Below are positions 10,685 through 19,960 of a stretch of 64,000 nt of DNA, piece after piece. How positions within the stretch are numbered: the stretch's first letter is position 1; each line of letters begins with the position of its first letter. Source of the DNA: Planctomicrobium sp051466335 (lineage in GTDB: Bacteria > Planctomycetota > Planctomycetia > Planctomycetales > Planctomycetaceae). The position numbers were made by a program, and so were the translations under genes. The notes under the pieces are model-generated. The model was not told where the DNA came from and did no database searches. It saw only the letters and a list, made by a program, of their open reading frames with translations. The DNA is taken from NCBI RefSeq assembly GCF_051466335.1, contig NZ_CP195793.1:4743361-4807360 (forward strand). The letters run 5' to 3'.

Positions 10685-11911
10685 TTATTCTGGTTTGGCA
10701 GCAGGTCCAAGCAGTTTTTCCAACTCTGCTTCGAGAGTCGTTCCATCGGATGTTCCCTGGAAACCACCCACCTGAACGGTGACAACTTTCCCATCGCGAT
10801 TAACGAGAATCATGGTTGGGATGCCAGTAATGCCGTAGAAAGAAGCAGTCTCGTTCTGGGTTTCAGACTCTGCGTCCGCGTCCTGAAAGAGGTTAACCCA
10901 CTTGACTTCTTTTTCTTTGATGAATGACTCGAGCTGATCTTTCTCGGAATCGAGGCTGATTCCAACGATCTCAAGGCCCTTGTCTTTGTAAGCTGCATAG
11001 ACTTCCTGCAAGTGTGGAAGTTCAGCAACGCAAGGTCCGCACCATGTCGCCCAGAAGTCGACAATCACAACCTTGCCCTTGTACGAATCGATATTGAAGT
11101 CTTTGCCTTCAACGGTTTTCCCTTTCACAACGATCGGGTTGCCTGGAAGTTCCAGACGGCGAACTGTTCCTTCAAGGCTGCTCACGAAGTCTTTGAGATT
11201 CTCATCGTTCTTCGCTTTGATCGCATCGCCAATCGCTTTGAAAGCCGCGAGAGTGTGTGTGGAACCTGATTGCTCAAGTGTTTGTCCAGTCATCAATCCC
11301 AGCTGAACAGCGAACTGAAGATCACCGTTGTCGTCACCAGTCTTGGCAGCTTTGATGATGTCGACAACCTCAGCAACAAATGCTTTTTGAGCAGCTTCAT
11401 CGGCTGAACCGAGCTTCGACAGTTGGTCCTGATACTTGAACTGCTTAGCAAGGAGCTGAGCTGCAGGTCGTTTGTTCTCAGACAAAGATTTTACAAATGC
11501 ATCTCGCTTTGCAACGACTTCCTTGTCACCGAATTGCTCCATCGCCCCGAACAATTGAAGGCGCAACGCAGCGACGCTTGTAAACAGCTCGTCACTGACT
11601 TCACGTGACAGGACTTCAGCAACGGCACCGTCGATCTTGGTCAGGTGTGCCGCGACCCCTTCTGGATTTGGATCTTCTGGTGGAGTACGGACAATTCGCT
11701 GCAGGAACAGCATGAGTTCCTGATCGTTCGTGCCCTCTGGCACGGCAAATGGATCTGATTCCACTTCTGCATCAGCAGCAGCTTTTTGAGTAGCTGCAGG
11801 CTTGGCTCCCGCCGCAGGCTTTTTCTGCGCATAAACCTCGCTCGGAGAAAGCGACGCAGCAATACCGACCAGACCGCCGAATGCGGCGACGTATGAAATT
11901 CTACGAAGCAT
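10685..11911 (-). CDS. Secreted TlpA/ResA-like thioredoxin-fold protein
   Basis: A 408-residue exported protein with a C-terminal thioredoxin fold. From the ATG at 11911 it opens with a signal peptide ending near VYAQ, followed by a Lys/Ala-rich linker, ~200 helical residues of unknown role, and a TlpA-like domain with WATWCGPC (Cys 291 and 294) and the cis-proline region GIPTMILV. TlpA/ResA proteins are periplasmic thiol-disulfide reductases, often serving cytochrome maturation; the substrate here is unknown. The ATG at 11911 is preferred because AGGAAAG stands just upstream and the signal peptide follows at once; the longer frame to 12031 adds 40 residues with no such features. Transcription ends at the terminator at 10622-10658. 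Confidence 0.85.
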   Translation of the reverse strand: MLRRISYVAAFGGLVGIAASLSPSEVYAQKKPAAGAKPAATQKAAADAEVESDPFAVPEGTNDQELMLFLQRIVRTPPEDPNPEGVAAHLTKIDGAVAEVLSREVSDELFTSVAALRLQLFGAMEQFGDKEVVAKRDAFVKSLSENKRPAAQLLAKQFKYQDQLSKLGSADEAAQKAFVAEVVDIIKAAKTGDDNGDLQFAVQLGLMTGQTLEQSGSTHTLAAFKAIGDAIKAKNDENLKDFVSSLEGTVRRLELPGNPIVVKGKTVEGKDFNIDSYKGKVVIVDFWATWCGPCVAELPHLQEVYAAYKDKGLEIVGISLDSEKDQLESFIKEKEVKWVNLFQDADAESETQNETASFYGITGIPTMILVNRDGKVVTVQVGGFQGTSDGTTLEAELEKLLGPAAKPE

Positions 11912-12154
11912 GGTTCTTTCCTGCAGGGAGTCCTGGCGTGTTTTGTTGGAGTTCACGCGGTGGAATCCGGCCATGGGGATCAGTGTGGAAAATAGTCGGC
12001 AATTGAAATCAAACCGATTCGAAGTCGCCAACGGAGGTCTTTTCGCTTTTCACAAGATGATTACAGGCTTGTGATACTTCAACGTAATGATGTCTGATCA
12101 TACGTGGTCAAAACCACAATGAACAGGATAAACCATTCGGACTTCATACGTTGT

Positions 12155-12194
12155 GGTCCAGAGACTGCGGGCAAATTCGCGAAATCTCTGGACC
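12155..12194 (-). other. Stem-loop downstream of pgk
   Basis: Perfect 10-bp inverted repeat (GGTCCAGAGA at 12155-12164 and TCTCTGGACC at 12185-12194) with a 20-nt loop, 34 bp beyond the pgk stop. A smaller hairpin (GTGGT/ACCAC) follows at 12104-12117. There is no T-tract, so it may stabilise the 3' end or assist factor-dependent termination rather than act as an intrinsic terminator. Confidence 0.5.
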
Positions 12195-12228
12195 TCAACT
12201 TTCAAACGGCAGTCGTTTTCAGAAGCGT

Positions 12229-13449
12229 TTACGCAGCGTCATCGAGAATCTCAACTGGCGCAAACCGTTTGCCTTCCAACATTTCCAAACTTGCGCCTCC
12301 CCCAGTGCTGACGTGAGTCACCTGATCGGCGAAGCCAAGTTGCTGAACAGCGGCAGCACTGTCTCCACCGCCGATGATGCTAATGGCGTCGGAATCGGCA
12401 ATTGCCTGCGCGACAGCCCGTGTCCCTGCGTCGAATGGTGTCATTTCAAACACACCCATCGGACCGTTCCAAATCACAGTCCCGGCGTTCGCAACCAATT
12501 CGGAGTAGAGCTTGGCTGTTTCAGGTCCAATATCCAGACCTTCAAACTCGGCTGGAATCTCCCCAGCTTTGACCACAACCTTATTACAGGTGCTCTTGAA
12601 ATCATCGCCGCAATGAGTGTCGACCGGCAGCACTAATTTCTCACCCCCAGTAGCGATGAGTTCTTTCGCGAGTTCCACTTTATCCTTCTCAACAAGGCTC
12701 TTACCGACATTGCCGTTTGTTGCCAGAGAGAAAGTGTAGGCCATCGCTCCGCCGATCAGCACTTGATCGCAAACCGTCAACAGATTCTTGATGACTTTGA
12801 TCTTATCCGAGACCTTGGCTCCCCCGAGGATCGCCACGAATGGTCGCTTGGGAGCGGCGATCGTATCGCTGAGGTACTGAATTTCCTTCTCAACCAGAAA
12901 CCCGCAGACTTTTGGCTTGTCTCCCATACTTTGAGGCACGGCGTACATGCTGGCGTGGGTTCGGTGACATGTTCCGAAGGCGTCGTTGCAGTAGATGTCT
13001 CCAAAAGCAGCCAGTTTCGCGGCGAATTCCTGCTTCGCAGCAACCTGTTCCGGAGTCCCTTTTTCGTCCTTCAACTCTTCTTCAGGATTGAAGCGAACGT
13101 TTTCTACAACGACCACGCCGCCTGGTTGCAAAGCAGCGACTTTGGCTGTTGCATCTGGACCGACTGTGTCAGCAGCAAATTCCACAGGCTGCTTGAGAAG
13201 TTCGCCGAGCCGAACTGCAGCAGGTCTAAGGCTCATTGACGGGACAGCCTTGCCGTCTGGTCGTCCGAGATGGCTCATCAACACGACGCTTCCGCCCCGC
13301 TTGAGAACCGATTCGATCGAGGGAAGCGCCATTTCAATTCGGCGATCATCGGTGATCTGCTGCTCGTCGTTCAAAGGGACGTTGAAGTCCACTCGCATCA
13401 GAACTTTTTTCCCTTTTACGTCCACATCAGCAATTGATTTCTTCGCCAT
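12229..13449 (-). CDS. pgk: Phosphoglycerate kinase
   Basis: Cytoplasmic glycolytic enzyme that moves phosphate between 1,3-bisphosphoglycerate and ADP. The 406-residue length is normal for bacterial PGK. Visible landmarks are the N-terminal substrate-binding signature MRVDFNVPLN, SHLGRPDG, the ATP-site stretch GGAKVSDK and the C-terminal nucleotide motif GGGDSAAAV. The ATG at 13449 fits the family N-terminus. It is not clustered with gap or tpi in this window. A 354-bp divergent region separates it from pepA, and a stem-loop lies just past its stop codon. Confidence 0.97.
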   Translation of the reverse strand: MAKKSIADVDVKGKKVLMRVDFNVPLNDEQQITDDRRIEMALPSIESVLKRGGSVVLMSHLGRPDGKAVPSMSLRPAAVRLGELLKQPVEFAADTVGPDATAKVAALQPGGVVVVENVRFNPEEELKDEKGTPEQVAAKQEFAAKLAAFGDIYCNDAFGTCHRTHASMYAVPQSMGDKPKVCGFLVEKEIQYLSDTIAAPKRPFVAILGGAKVSDKIKVIKNLLTVCDQVLIGGAMAYTFSLATNGNVGKSLVEKDKVELAKELIATGGEKLVLPVDTHCGDDFKSTCNKVVVKAGEIPAEFEGLDIGPETAKLYSELVANAGTVIWNGPMGVFEMTPFDAGTRAVAQAIADSDAISIIGGGDSAAAVQQLGFADQVTHVSTGGGASLEMLEGKRFAPVEILDDAA

Positions 13450-13803
13450 CTCGACACTTTCTACAACGACACAAAATGAGTTTCAGTGACTCCGGAAGCA
13501 TGAGCGCTTCACGATAAACCACAATGGAATTCGGGCTGAAATGAAGCAAGACATATCCAATGAACTTCGCGGAAGTCTTCACTGAACATTGCGCACGAGA
13601 TCGTAAGGCACCGAGTGCAGGCTGCCAAGGATCAACCGGTTTTGGTTATCATCTCAGTGAATCCTCCCGGGGCAATAGCGGTTCACTTCGCAGTCTGTCG
13701 TATCGACTCGCGAGCCCTGCAGGAATCATCATCTAAACAGCGTGTGATCTGTTTCTGACTTCGCATATGACTTTTCCTAGCTTTTAACCTGATTGATTTG
13801 TCT
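13450..13803. other. Divergent intergenic region pgk/pepA
   Basis: About 350 bp between divergent start codons must carry both promoters, but I could not pick convincing -35/-10 pairs. A weak AGAAAG lies upstream of the pgk ATG. No ORF or strong hairpin is supported. Confidence 0.5.
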
Positions 13804-15294
13804 ATGAGCGCACCTTCAATTCGAATTGAAAAATCACCGTTGTCACAGATCGACGCCGATTGGCTTGTGGTCGGAGTCGCAGAGGAGACTGAGTTTTCAC
13901 CAGAAGTGAAAGAACTGGACAACGCGTTGGGTGGAGTTCTCGAGAAATTGCGAGAACGAGGAGACATTAAGGCCAAGGCGGGAGAAACCACATATCTTCC
14001 GACAACAACAGGCATTAAAGCGAGCCGACTACTCGTCCTAGGCCTCGGCAATGCATCAAAGGTCACTCAATCAAGCTGGGAGATGACCGTTGGGATCGCG
14101 GCCCGCCGAGCCGCGGCCACAGAGAATCAAACGATTGCCGTCGCCATCCCAACAAACATCAACGCCGAGCTTTGTGTTGATCAGTTGGTCAGCACGACAG
14201 TCATTTCGACGCTTGTCGGTTCCTCTGGATACGCCCTCTATAAAGCAACTCCAGATCGCTTCCCATTTAAACAAATCATCGTCGCCACGCAGAACGGGGG
14301 TGAAAAGTCGTTAGAGCGGGGTCGAGTGCTCGGAAACGCGGTCAATCTGACCCGTGAACTCGTGAATCGCCATCCCGAAGACATCATTCCTGTGACATTC
14401 GCTGAGCGGGCAGCCAAAGAGGCTCAGGCAGTCGGACTCCAATGTGAAATCTTTGATCTGAAGCGATTGCAGGAAGAGCAAATGGGATCGCTTTTGGCGG
14501 TTGCTCGGGGAAGCAAACACGAACCGCGTGTTGTGATCCTCAAGCATCAAGGGGGAAGTGCCGAACAGCCATACCTGGCCCTGTGCGGAAAGGGAGTGAC
14601 TTTCGATTCCGGCGGTTTGTCTATCAAACCGAGCGATAGCATGGTCACGATGAAAGGGGACATGGCTGGGGGAGCAACGGTTTTGGGGGCAATGACCGCT
14701 CTCGCAAACCTGAAGGCACCGGTCAACGTGATCGGTGTCATCGGACTCGTTGAAAACATGCTCGGCTCTCACTGTTACAAGCTGGGTGAAGTTCTGACAG
14801 CCCGCAACGGTGTCACGATTGAAGTTCACAACACCGATGCGGAAGGTCGCCTCGTTCTGGCAGACGTTCTGTCTTACGTCGCAGAACAAAAGCCTGCGCA
14901 GATCATTGATCTGGCTACACTCACAGGGGCCTGCGTCGTCGCGCTGGGACCAGACATCGCCGGGGCATTCAGCAACGACCAGACATTCTGCGATCAGGTT
15001 TTGGCAGGGGCGAAACAAGCCGGGGAAGAACTCTGGCAGATGCCGATGTACGACAGCTTTAACGACCAGTTGAAGTGTGATATCGCTGATGTGAAGAACG
15101 TCGGCACTCGCTGGGGCGGTGCAATCACCGCCGCCAAATTCCTGGAGAAGTTTGTCGACGAGATTCCTTGGGTCCACCTCGACATTGCCGGCCCAAGCTA
15201 CGCAGACAACGCGAAACCCGGCCGGGACGTCGGCGGAACAGGAATGGCTCTCAGAACACTGGTCGCTGTGGCTGAAAATCTGGCATCCAAATAA
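13804..15294 (+). CDS. pepA: Leucyl aminopeptidase, M17 family
   Basis: Cytosolic dinuclear-metal aminopeptidase that removes N-terminal residues from peptides, 496 residues from the ATG at 13804 (a TTG two codons earlier is possible). The N-terminal macro-like domain is followed by the catalytic domain with VTFDSGGLSIKP, MKGDMAGGA and the M17 signature NTDAEGRL at 343-350, which supplies metal ligands and the catalytic Arg. C-terminal features (LATLTGAC, HLDIAGP) are intact. Some PepA proteins also bind DNA, but nothing here shows that. The gene ends at a strong terminator and is probably monocistronic. Confidence 0.95.
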   Translation: MSAPSIRIEKSPLSQIDADWLVVGVAEETEFSPEVKELDNALGGVLEKLRERGDIKAKAGETTYLPTTTGIKASRLLVLGLGNASKVTQSSWEMTVGIAARRAAATENQTIAVAIPTNINAELCVDQLVSTTVISTLVGSSGYALYKATPDRFPFKQIIVATQNGGEKSLERGRVLGNAVNLTRELVNRHPEDIIPVTFAERAAKEAQAVGLQCEIFDLKRLQEEQMGSLLAVARGSKHEPRVVILKHQGGSAEQPYLALCGKGVTFDSGGLSIKPSDSMVTMKGDMAGGATVLGAMTALANLKAPVNVIGVIGLVENMLGSHCYKLGEVLTARNGVTIEVHNTDAEGRLVLADVLSYVAEQKPAQIIDLATLTGACVVALGPDIAGAFSNDQTFCDQVLAGAKQAGEELWQMPMYDSFNDQLKCDIADVKNVGTRWGGAITAAKFLEKFVDEIPWVHLDIAGPSYADNAKPGRDVGGTGMALRTLVAVAENLASK

Positions 15295-15315
15295 GCAATC
15301 TTCACTTCGAAACTC

Positions 15316-15360
15316 AAAGCGGTCAGGAGGACTTTGTGAGTCCTCCTGACCGCTTTGCTT
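15316..15360 (+). terminator. Rho-independent terminator of pepA
   Basis: An 18-bp perfect inverted repeat (15316-15333 with 15339-15356), a 5-nt loop and a short T-rich tail (GCTTTTTG). It lies 21 bp past the pepA stop and 30 bp before the 3' end of the convergent thioredoxin gene, so it may serve both strands. Confidence 0.9.
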
Positions 15361-15389
15361 TTTGCCTGCCGGCATTGGTTATTCGTTAA

Positions 15390-15794
15390 TCATTCAATGG
15401 AATCGCGAGCGTACCAATGAATCCATCGTTGTAGTTCCGATGCTGATCGGAACGTTCCAGCTTGCGCCAGCAACTCGCCATCCTTGAATAGGAGCACATG
15501 CGGAATCGATCTTACCTGATAGTGAGCCGCCAACTTCGGTTTGTCCTCGACATCAATCTTGATCAATCCAAACTCAGCGCGAATTTCTGCAGGTGCGGTC
15601 GCAATCATATCATCGAACCGCAAACAGGGAGGGCACCATTCGGCCCCAAACTTCACAAGGAGTGGCCCAGTGGAGTTCTTAACCATAGCCCGGAACTCGG
15701 GATCGTCAGCCAGCGGCGGAAGCGAATGTGCATGCCGCAGGGACAATAGCAGCATCACAAACACCAGTGCGGCAAAGACTTTCCAGATTCCCAT
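15390..15794 (-). CDS. Membrane-anchored thioredoxin-like protein
   Basis: 134 residues from the ATG at 15794, preceded on its strand by GAGGGG. A short cytoplasmic start is followed by one hydrophobic segment (residues ~5-20, signal anchor or signal peptide) and a single thioredoxin fold with the active site AEWCPPC (Cys 54 and 57) and the cis-proline motif RSIPHVLLF. WCPPC rather than WCGPC is seen in several periplasmic thioredoxin-like proteins and shifts the redox potential. It probably acts on thiols outside the cytoplasm; the partner is unknown. A longer GTG-started frame (to 15866) would put a charged stretch before the membrane segment and is less likely. Confidence 0.8.
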   Translation of the reverse strand: MGIWKVFAALVFVMLLLSLRHAHSLPPLADDPEFRAMVKNSTGPLLVKFGAEWCPPCLRFDDMIATAPAEIRAEFGLIKIDVEDKPKLAAHYQVRSIPHVLLFKDGELLAQAGTFRSASELQRWIHWYARDSIE

Positions 15795-16015
15795 GGAACC
15801 GCCCCTCAACCGCTCAAATTTCCACCAGCCAGTTACTGAACGAACGGTGGCGCCCCCTGCAATCACTGAGAATTATGATCCAGTTTCGGCGATCAGATCC
15901 CAGAAAAATCTCGATACTTCCATAGGAATCCACACAAGGACGTCAACGTTTTCCGAACTTATCGTCATAGTGGCTAGAGGCATATGAAATTAGAAGAAGT
16001 TTGCAGCAAAACCCA

Positions 16016-16369
16016 TCAAACCCAGACCGGACCACAATCACGCAAGCCCAGAGTAGTTCGACAGTAGAAATAAGCCTCGGCTGGCCCCCGCGTTTCATCG
16101 GCGAGATGTATTGCTTTCCGCTCGTATTCGCCCTCTTCGACTTCTTCAATAATGTCGAGTTCTGCCAGGCACTCTTCTGAGACCTCCCAAAGTTCCCCCT
16201 CGACAGCGACTCCATCTCCGGGTGCATCGATCAGCCCGGGATAATCGCCGATGTTGACAAGCCGGTAACGCGGCACTGTCGTAACATTTCCGAGGAACAC
16301 CTGCTCAGAAATGGCATTGTGACGACAGAAATTCCGTTTGAGTGTTCCGTAAATAAAAAGCGTTGGCAT
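16016..16369 (-). CDS. Gamma-glutamylcyclotransferase-like (AIG2/GGCT) protein
   Basis: 117 residues of the compact GGCT-like fold. It begins with the family hallmark FIYGTLK, which forms the gamma-glutamyl binding pocket, followed by NIGDYPGLI, VEGELWEV and a conserved acidic stretch (DIIEEVEEGEYER) where the catalytic Glu lies. Members release 5-oxoproline from gamma-glutamyl amines or peptides; the substrate of this copy cannot be told from sequence. The ATG at 16369 begins the domain directly. It is divergent from the next gene with 85 bp between starts, and the thioredoxin-like gene is on the same strand but over 200 bp away. Confidence 0.8.
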   Translation of the reverse strand: MPTLFIYGTLKRNFCRHNAISEQVFLGNVTTVPRYRLVNIGDYPGLIDAPGDGVAVEGELWEVSEECLAELDIIEEVEEGEYERKAIHLADETRGPAEAYFYCRTTLGLRDCGPVWV

Positions 16370-16454
16370 CCCCCAATCTTCGCAGCGACTTCTTGAACTT
16401 CAATCCACTCAGCATCAGACCCAGCGATTTCTCTGGGGCGTTTCGCTTGATAGA

Positions 16455-16883
16455 ATGGCGTTAACAGTTGTCATTTCTGAAGATCCGGATGTCGCGAGCT
16501 TCAGGCAGAAGTTTGAGAGAAGTCGAATGGCGAAATGCGATCAGGGCTACTTGTGCGAAGTCTGCGGAGTTGACGTTCCGAACATCACCGTGAGCGATCT
16601 TTATTTGCGATATGTGATCGGAGAAGTCGACAGCCGCCAACTCCTCGCAGCTCCAGAACGGCATATTCGCTGCAATCCAACATTAGCACAATTCATTGTC
16701 TGCAAAGAATTTACGCCTGTCGAAGCGGAAGGCCCATTCGCCAAAAGCCACCTCGACGCAATTGACGTCGAACGCCGCGAAGAACTGGTCACTGCCGGAT
16801 GGAAAAGATTGCAGGAAGTTCGCAAACTGGGATTGGCGATTCCAGACTATCCGCTGGAGCAATTTCGTCGAAAGTCGAACTGA
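16455..16883 (+). CDS. Unrecognised conserved-looking cysteine-containing protein
   Basis: 142 residues; I do not recognise a named family. It has CDQGYLCEVCG near residues 28-38 and two later cysteines (HIRCNPTL and FIVCKEF), an arrangement that could bind a metal such as zinc, although the spacing is not a standard ribbon. The rest is predicted helical and charged, with no signal peptide or membrane segment, so it is likely cytoplasmic. ATG at 16455. A second small gene follows after 71 bp in the same direction and may be co-transcribed. The frame looks coding; function unknown. Confidence 0.65.
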   Translation: MALTVVISEDPDVASFRQKFERSRMAKCDQGYLCEVCGVDVPNITVSDLYLRYVIGEVDSRQLLAAPERHIRCNPTLAQFIVCKEFTPVEAEGPFAKSHLDAIDVERREELVTAGWKRLQEVRKLGLAIPDYPLEQFRRKSN

Positions 16884-16954
16884 TTTGAAGTCGGAGCAAC
16901 CTTTCCCCTATTTTGCTGTTACATTTCAAAGCTTTCTCAACGTAAGTCTCCTTC

Positions 16955-17482
16955 ATGTCAAACGCAGTACTTCAACCAATTGCAGGTGTTCCGGCCAACC
17001 AGGAGGTTGAGGTCGAAGTATTCTACCCGTCGATCGGAGCAACTCGCGGTGGCAAACTGATCGGCATGCTGATGGGTCCGATCTGCCGAATCGAAAATAC
17101 AGCTCTCCGGCTAGTGGCGCTCATTGCCGCGGGAACGGTTCTCTCCCCGCTTGCTGTCGCAATTTTCGGACTGCTGAAATTGCGGGGACAGTGTTTCGTG
17201 CTGACGACACATTCAGTCTTCAGCAGACCACTTATTGGCGGAACAGAAGGCTACCGAGTTCCTCTCGCCTCCATCGCCGACACGAAAATTGCCATCGCAA
17301 CTGGTCACGCGTTCTATCACATTGGAGACCTGACTTTGGTCGATTCCCAAGGTATCGATCAGCTCACGATCACAGGGGTGAAGAACCCCGAGCGAGTCCA
17401 GCACATCATCGAACAAATTCGACTCTCTCGAGTGGCAACAGACGAGTCGATGAGTCACCTTCGCCAGCGACATCGAGCGTGA
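16955..17482 (+). CDS. Membrane protein with PH-like (bPH2/DUF304-type) domain
   Basis: 175 residues. A hydrophobic helical region lies at roughly 50-75 (LRLVALIAAGTVLSPLAVAI), followed by a beta-rich segment: FVLTTHSVFSRPL, then VPLASIADTKIA, then a strand pair ending in TLVDSQGIDQLTITGV and a closing helix EHIIEQI-like. The order 'observed start, tether, strand repeat, NPERVQHIIEQI' is that of bacterial PH domains of the DUF304 type, usually attached to one or two membrane helices. No function can be assigned. ATG at 16955; the next gene begins 80 bp downstream. Confidence 0.6.
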   Translation: MSNAVLQPIAGVPANQEVEVEVFYPSIGATRGGKLIGMLMGPICRIENTALRLVALIAAGTVLSPLAVAIFGLLKLRGQCFVLTTHSVFSRPLIGGTEGYRVPLASIADTKIAIATGHAFYHIGDLTLVDSQGIDQLTITGVKNPERVQHIIEQIRLSRVATDESMSHLRQRHRA

Positions 17483-17562
17483 GAAGATCTCAATCAGAAT
17501 TTCAGCGAGATGCGCCCCAGCCCCATTGAGTAAAGAGATCTGAATTCAAAAGGAATACTGAA

Positions 17563-18702
17563 TTGACTCAAGTGAAAATCACTGGAGCAGGGAAATTGCG
17601 GAATCGCCGCGCAGCGTTCTCTCTGATTGAATTACTGGTCGTCATCGGGATTATCGCCACCCTGGCCGCGCTGGCTCTTCCCGCCGTTCAAAGATCGCGA
17701 GAACTGAACCGCCGGTCTCAATGCAGCAACAATCTTAAACAAATAGGAATGGCACTTCATTCCTACCATGAGACGCACAAGGTGTTTCCTCCCGGGCAGA
17801 TCGCTAACGGGTTGCACATGCAGACCGACACCGTCGCTGGAACCTACGCCTCTCCGACGGAACCCAAGGCGATCGCTGCCGGAAACAAGTCAACTCGGTC
17901 CGGCGAGCACGGAACTAGCTGGATGTTGTTCATACTGCCCAACCTCGATCAGGCAGCTGTTTATAACTCTTGGAAATTTACAGCCAATGTTCGTCGCAAC
18001 GGAGAAGAACCTGCGTTGGCCACCGAAGCTGGAGCAATTCCGTTCCCAGCCAAAGCTCATCTCTCCGGATTTTACTGCCCGAGTCGCCGTAATTCGATCG
18101 ACTCACGATACGCCAATACAGAGCGAGTTGACACTCCCTTAGGCGAAACAGGGAACTCCAAATGGACCACGGGCGGAAACGACTACGCTGGCTGTGTCGG
18201 ATCCGGAATCGCATTCAAATGGGATGACGCAGCAGCCCGCCAAACTTATGCACTGAACCCGAATCAGTTGGCCTTAGTGACAAATAGCAGCGGCGTCTCT
18301 CTCTACAATCAGCACACAGCTCATCAGGGAATTTTCGGAGTCAACAGCAGCACGAAGATTGAGAACATCCGCGATGGATCTGCGAATGTCATCATCGCTG
18401 CAGAGAGACGAATTTTCCAAGAACCAGCCCCAAACGGAAACGGTTCTACAAAAGTGACCCGCACCAGTAGCGATGGATGGGCATTCGGTGGTCCTGCGAC
18501 TCTCCTCTCGACGTATCACGCGGTTCAACCGCCCGGCGCGCAGAACGGTTATTACTTTGATGAAGCAGGGAGCGAACACCCATTGGGTTTGAACGTCATG
18601 ACTGCCGATGGAAACGTTCGCTTCATCAGTTTGAATATCGACCTGCTCACCTGGCAGAACCTCGGCAACATGTCCCAAGGTTCACCGGTCAAAGCATTTT
18701 GA
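17563..18702 (+). CDS. DUF1559 prepilin-like secreted protein (TTG start)
   Basis: 379 residues of the planctomycete DUF1559 family, which carry a type IV pilin-like N-terminus. The sequence shows the prepilin peptidase/N-methylation motif (AFSLIELLVVIGIIATLAA) near residues 23-41, then SQCSNNLKQIG, a long extracellular domain with a FYCPSRR motif and a C-terminal HPLGLNVMTADGNVRF motif, all typical of DUF1559. No ATG precedes the prepilin motif in this frame. A TTG at 17563 sits 9 nt after AAAGGAA and is the best start. The product is probably processed by a type IV prepilin peptidase and held at the envelope or in a pseudopilus. The zinc-ribbon/regulatory-domain gene follows after 82 bp, a common partner arrangement. 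Confidence 0.9.
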   Translation: MTQVKITGAGKLRNRRAAFSLIELLVVIGIIATLAALALPAVQRSRELNRRSQCSNNLKQIGMALHSYHETHKVFPPGQIANGLHMQTDTVAGTYASPTEPKAIAAGNKSTRSGEHGTSWMLFILPNLDQAAVYNSWKFTANVRRNGEEPALATEAGAIPFPAKAHLSGFYCPSRRNSIDSRYANTERVDTPLGETGNSKWTTGGNDYAGCVGSGIAFKWDDAAARQTYALNPNQLALVTNSSGVSLYNQHTAHQGIFGVNSSTKIENIRDGSANVIIAAERRIFQEPAPNGNGSTKVTRTSSDGWAFGGPATLLSTYHAVQPPGAQNGYYFDEAGSEHPLGLNVMTADGNVRFISLNIDLLTWQNLGNMSQGSPVKAF

Positions 18703-18784
18703 GTAAACTCGATGAGTTCGGAGTGATCTACGGGATTTCGGTGCGTCACCTCTTCTTCAATGCAGATTTGAGAAAGATTCAGAA

Positions 18785-19915
18785 ATGTCGATCCGCTATG
18801 AATGTGTAGAGTGCGGCTCGGTACTGAAAATTAAGGAGTCACTCGCTGGCACCAGTGGCAAGTGCCCGAAATGTCGTCGAAAGTTTGTTGTTCCAGAAGC
18901 AACAAAAGAGACGACGAAAGAACCTGCTGCCGAGAACGAAGCCGCCATCGACGAAGCTGCTGCCGAACCCGCTGCCTCCTCCGAGGAAACCGCCGAGCAA
19001 GTCGACTCGTCTCCAGTCGCTCCGCCGCCTGTTGCCCCCAAAGTGCGGGAGAAACCGTCCGCTCCAGTTCAACCATCCGATCCAGAGCCCGTTGTTGCCG
19101 AAGCTGCTCCTGCACCCACTGCGAGTCCAGAAGCAGAGCCGGAACCTGAGGAGCAAGGTGACGATTTTGATTTGGACTCGTTCCTTTCAGATGAGAGTGC
19201 CCCCGGAGCAAAGTCGAGTGCAGGGCTGAGTGCACCGCCTCCTGCAGCCGATGCGGCGCCCGCGGGTCCGGTGCTGGACAAATTCGGGCGAAGGATGTTT
19301 TCCCCCTCGTCCACGGCCAAAAATCCAGCTGACGCTGACATGGGAAGCACTGCCACCATCTCTGCAGCAGGAGCCCGAGAAATCGCAGCCAGCGCGAACG
19401 GGACTGGAAAAACTTCCCGTCGATTTGGAATCAGTTTCGATCTTAAAAGTGCAGCTGCGCAGCTCAAAAAATATTCTATTCACATCGTCCTCGGAACAAT
19501 CGCGATTGGCGCAATTGCATGGCTGTCAAACAAAGTGATGGCTGAACGTTTGCCCGTTCCCAAATTGGCTGAAATCTCAGGGAAAGTGACTCTCGACGGA
19601 AAACCGCTGCCGAACGTCGTCGTCCATCTCACTTCGTTAGCTGCAGCAACAGGGGACGCAGAAAGCCAAAAACTCGGCGTCATGAAATTCCGTGATTCCA
19701 TCGGCGTCACCAATGAAGCGGGCGAATATCGTCTGGAATACCTGCCAGGACATCCGGGTGCCCCAATAGGGCGAGCGCGTCTTTGGATCGAACCGGTGAA
19801 CCCTGCTGAGTTCCTCAAGCTTCCAGCCAAAAACACCGTCGCTGGAACCGACATTCGCGACGTCAAGCTGGTCGGTAACGAAGGTAAGTTCGATCTGGAC
19901 GTGAAGACTCCATAA
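18785..19915 (+). CDS. Zinc-ribbon, single-pass membrane protein with carboxypeptidase-regulatory-like domain
   Basis: 376 residues in three parts. Residues 1-38 form a zinc-ribbon-like module with paired CxxC motifs (CVEC and CPKC). Residues ~40-225 are a low-complexity linker rich in Pro, Glu and Ala. A transmembrane helix (HIVLGTIAIGAIAWL) is followed by a C-terminal beta-sandwich resembling carboxypeptidase regulatory/transthyretin-like domains (EISGKVTLDGKPLPNVVVHL, NEAGEYRLEYLPG). That implies a cytoplasmic zinc ribbon and an outside beta domain. Short secreted proteins with this C-terminal domain often follow DUF1559 genes in planctomycetes; the cytosolic ribbon and membrane helix are extra here. 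The function is unknown, but the pairing suggests it acts with the upstream prepilin-like protein. Confidence 0.75.
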   Translation: MSIRYECVECGSVLKIKESLAGTSGKCPKCRRKFVVPEATKETTKEPAAENEAAIDEAAAEPAASSEETAEQVDSSPVAPPPVAPKVREKPSAPVQPSDPEPVVAEAAPAPTASPEAEPEPEEQGDDFDLDSFLSDESAPGAKSSAGLSAPPPAADAAPAGPVLDKFGRRMFSPSSTAKNPADADMGSTATISAAGAREIAASANGTGKTSRRFGISFDLKSAAAQLKKYSIHIVLGTIAIGAIAWLSNKVMAERLPVPKLAEISGKVTLDGKPLPNVVVHLTSLAAATGDAESQKLGVMKFRDSIGVTNEAGEYRLEYLPGHPGAPIGRARLWIEPVNPAEFLKLPAKNTVAGTDIRDVKLVGNEGKFDLDVKTP

Positions 19916-19960
19916 TTCACGCAAAAGAAAGAGTTCCGACTGGTCCGACGGTGATTAATG

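Noticed and set aside
14311..15375. 354-residue minus-strand frame opposite pepA
   Set aside because: Antisense to conserved pepA sequence; no signature, and it runs across the pepA terminator.
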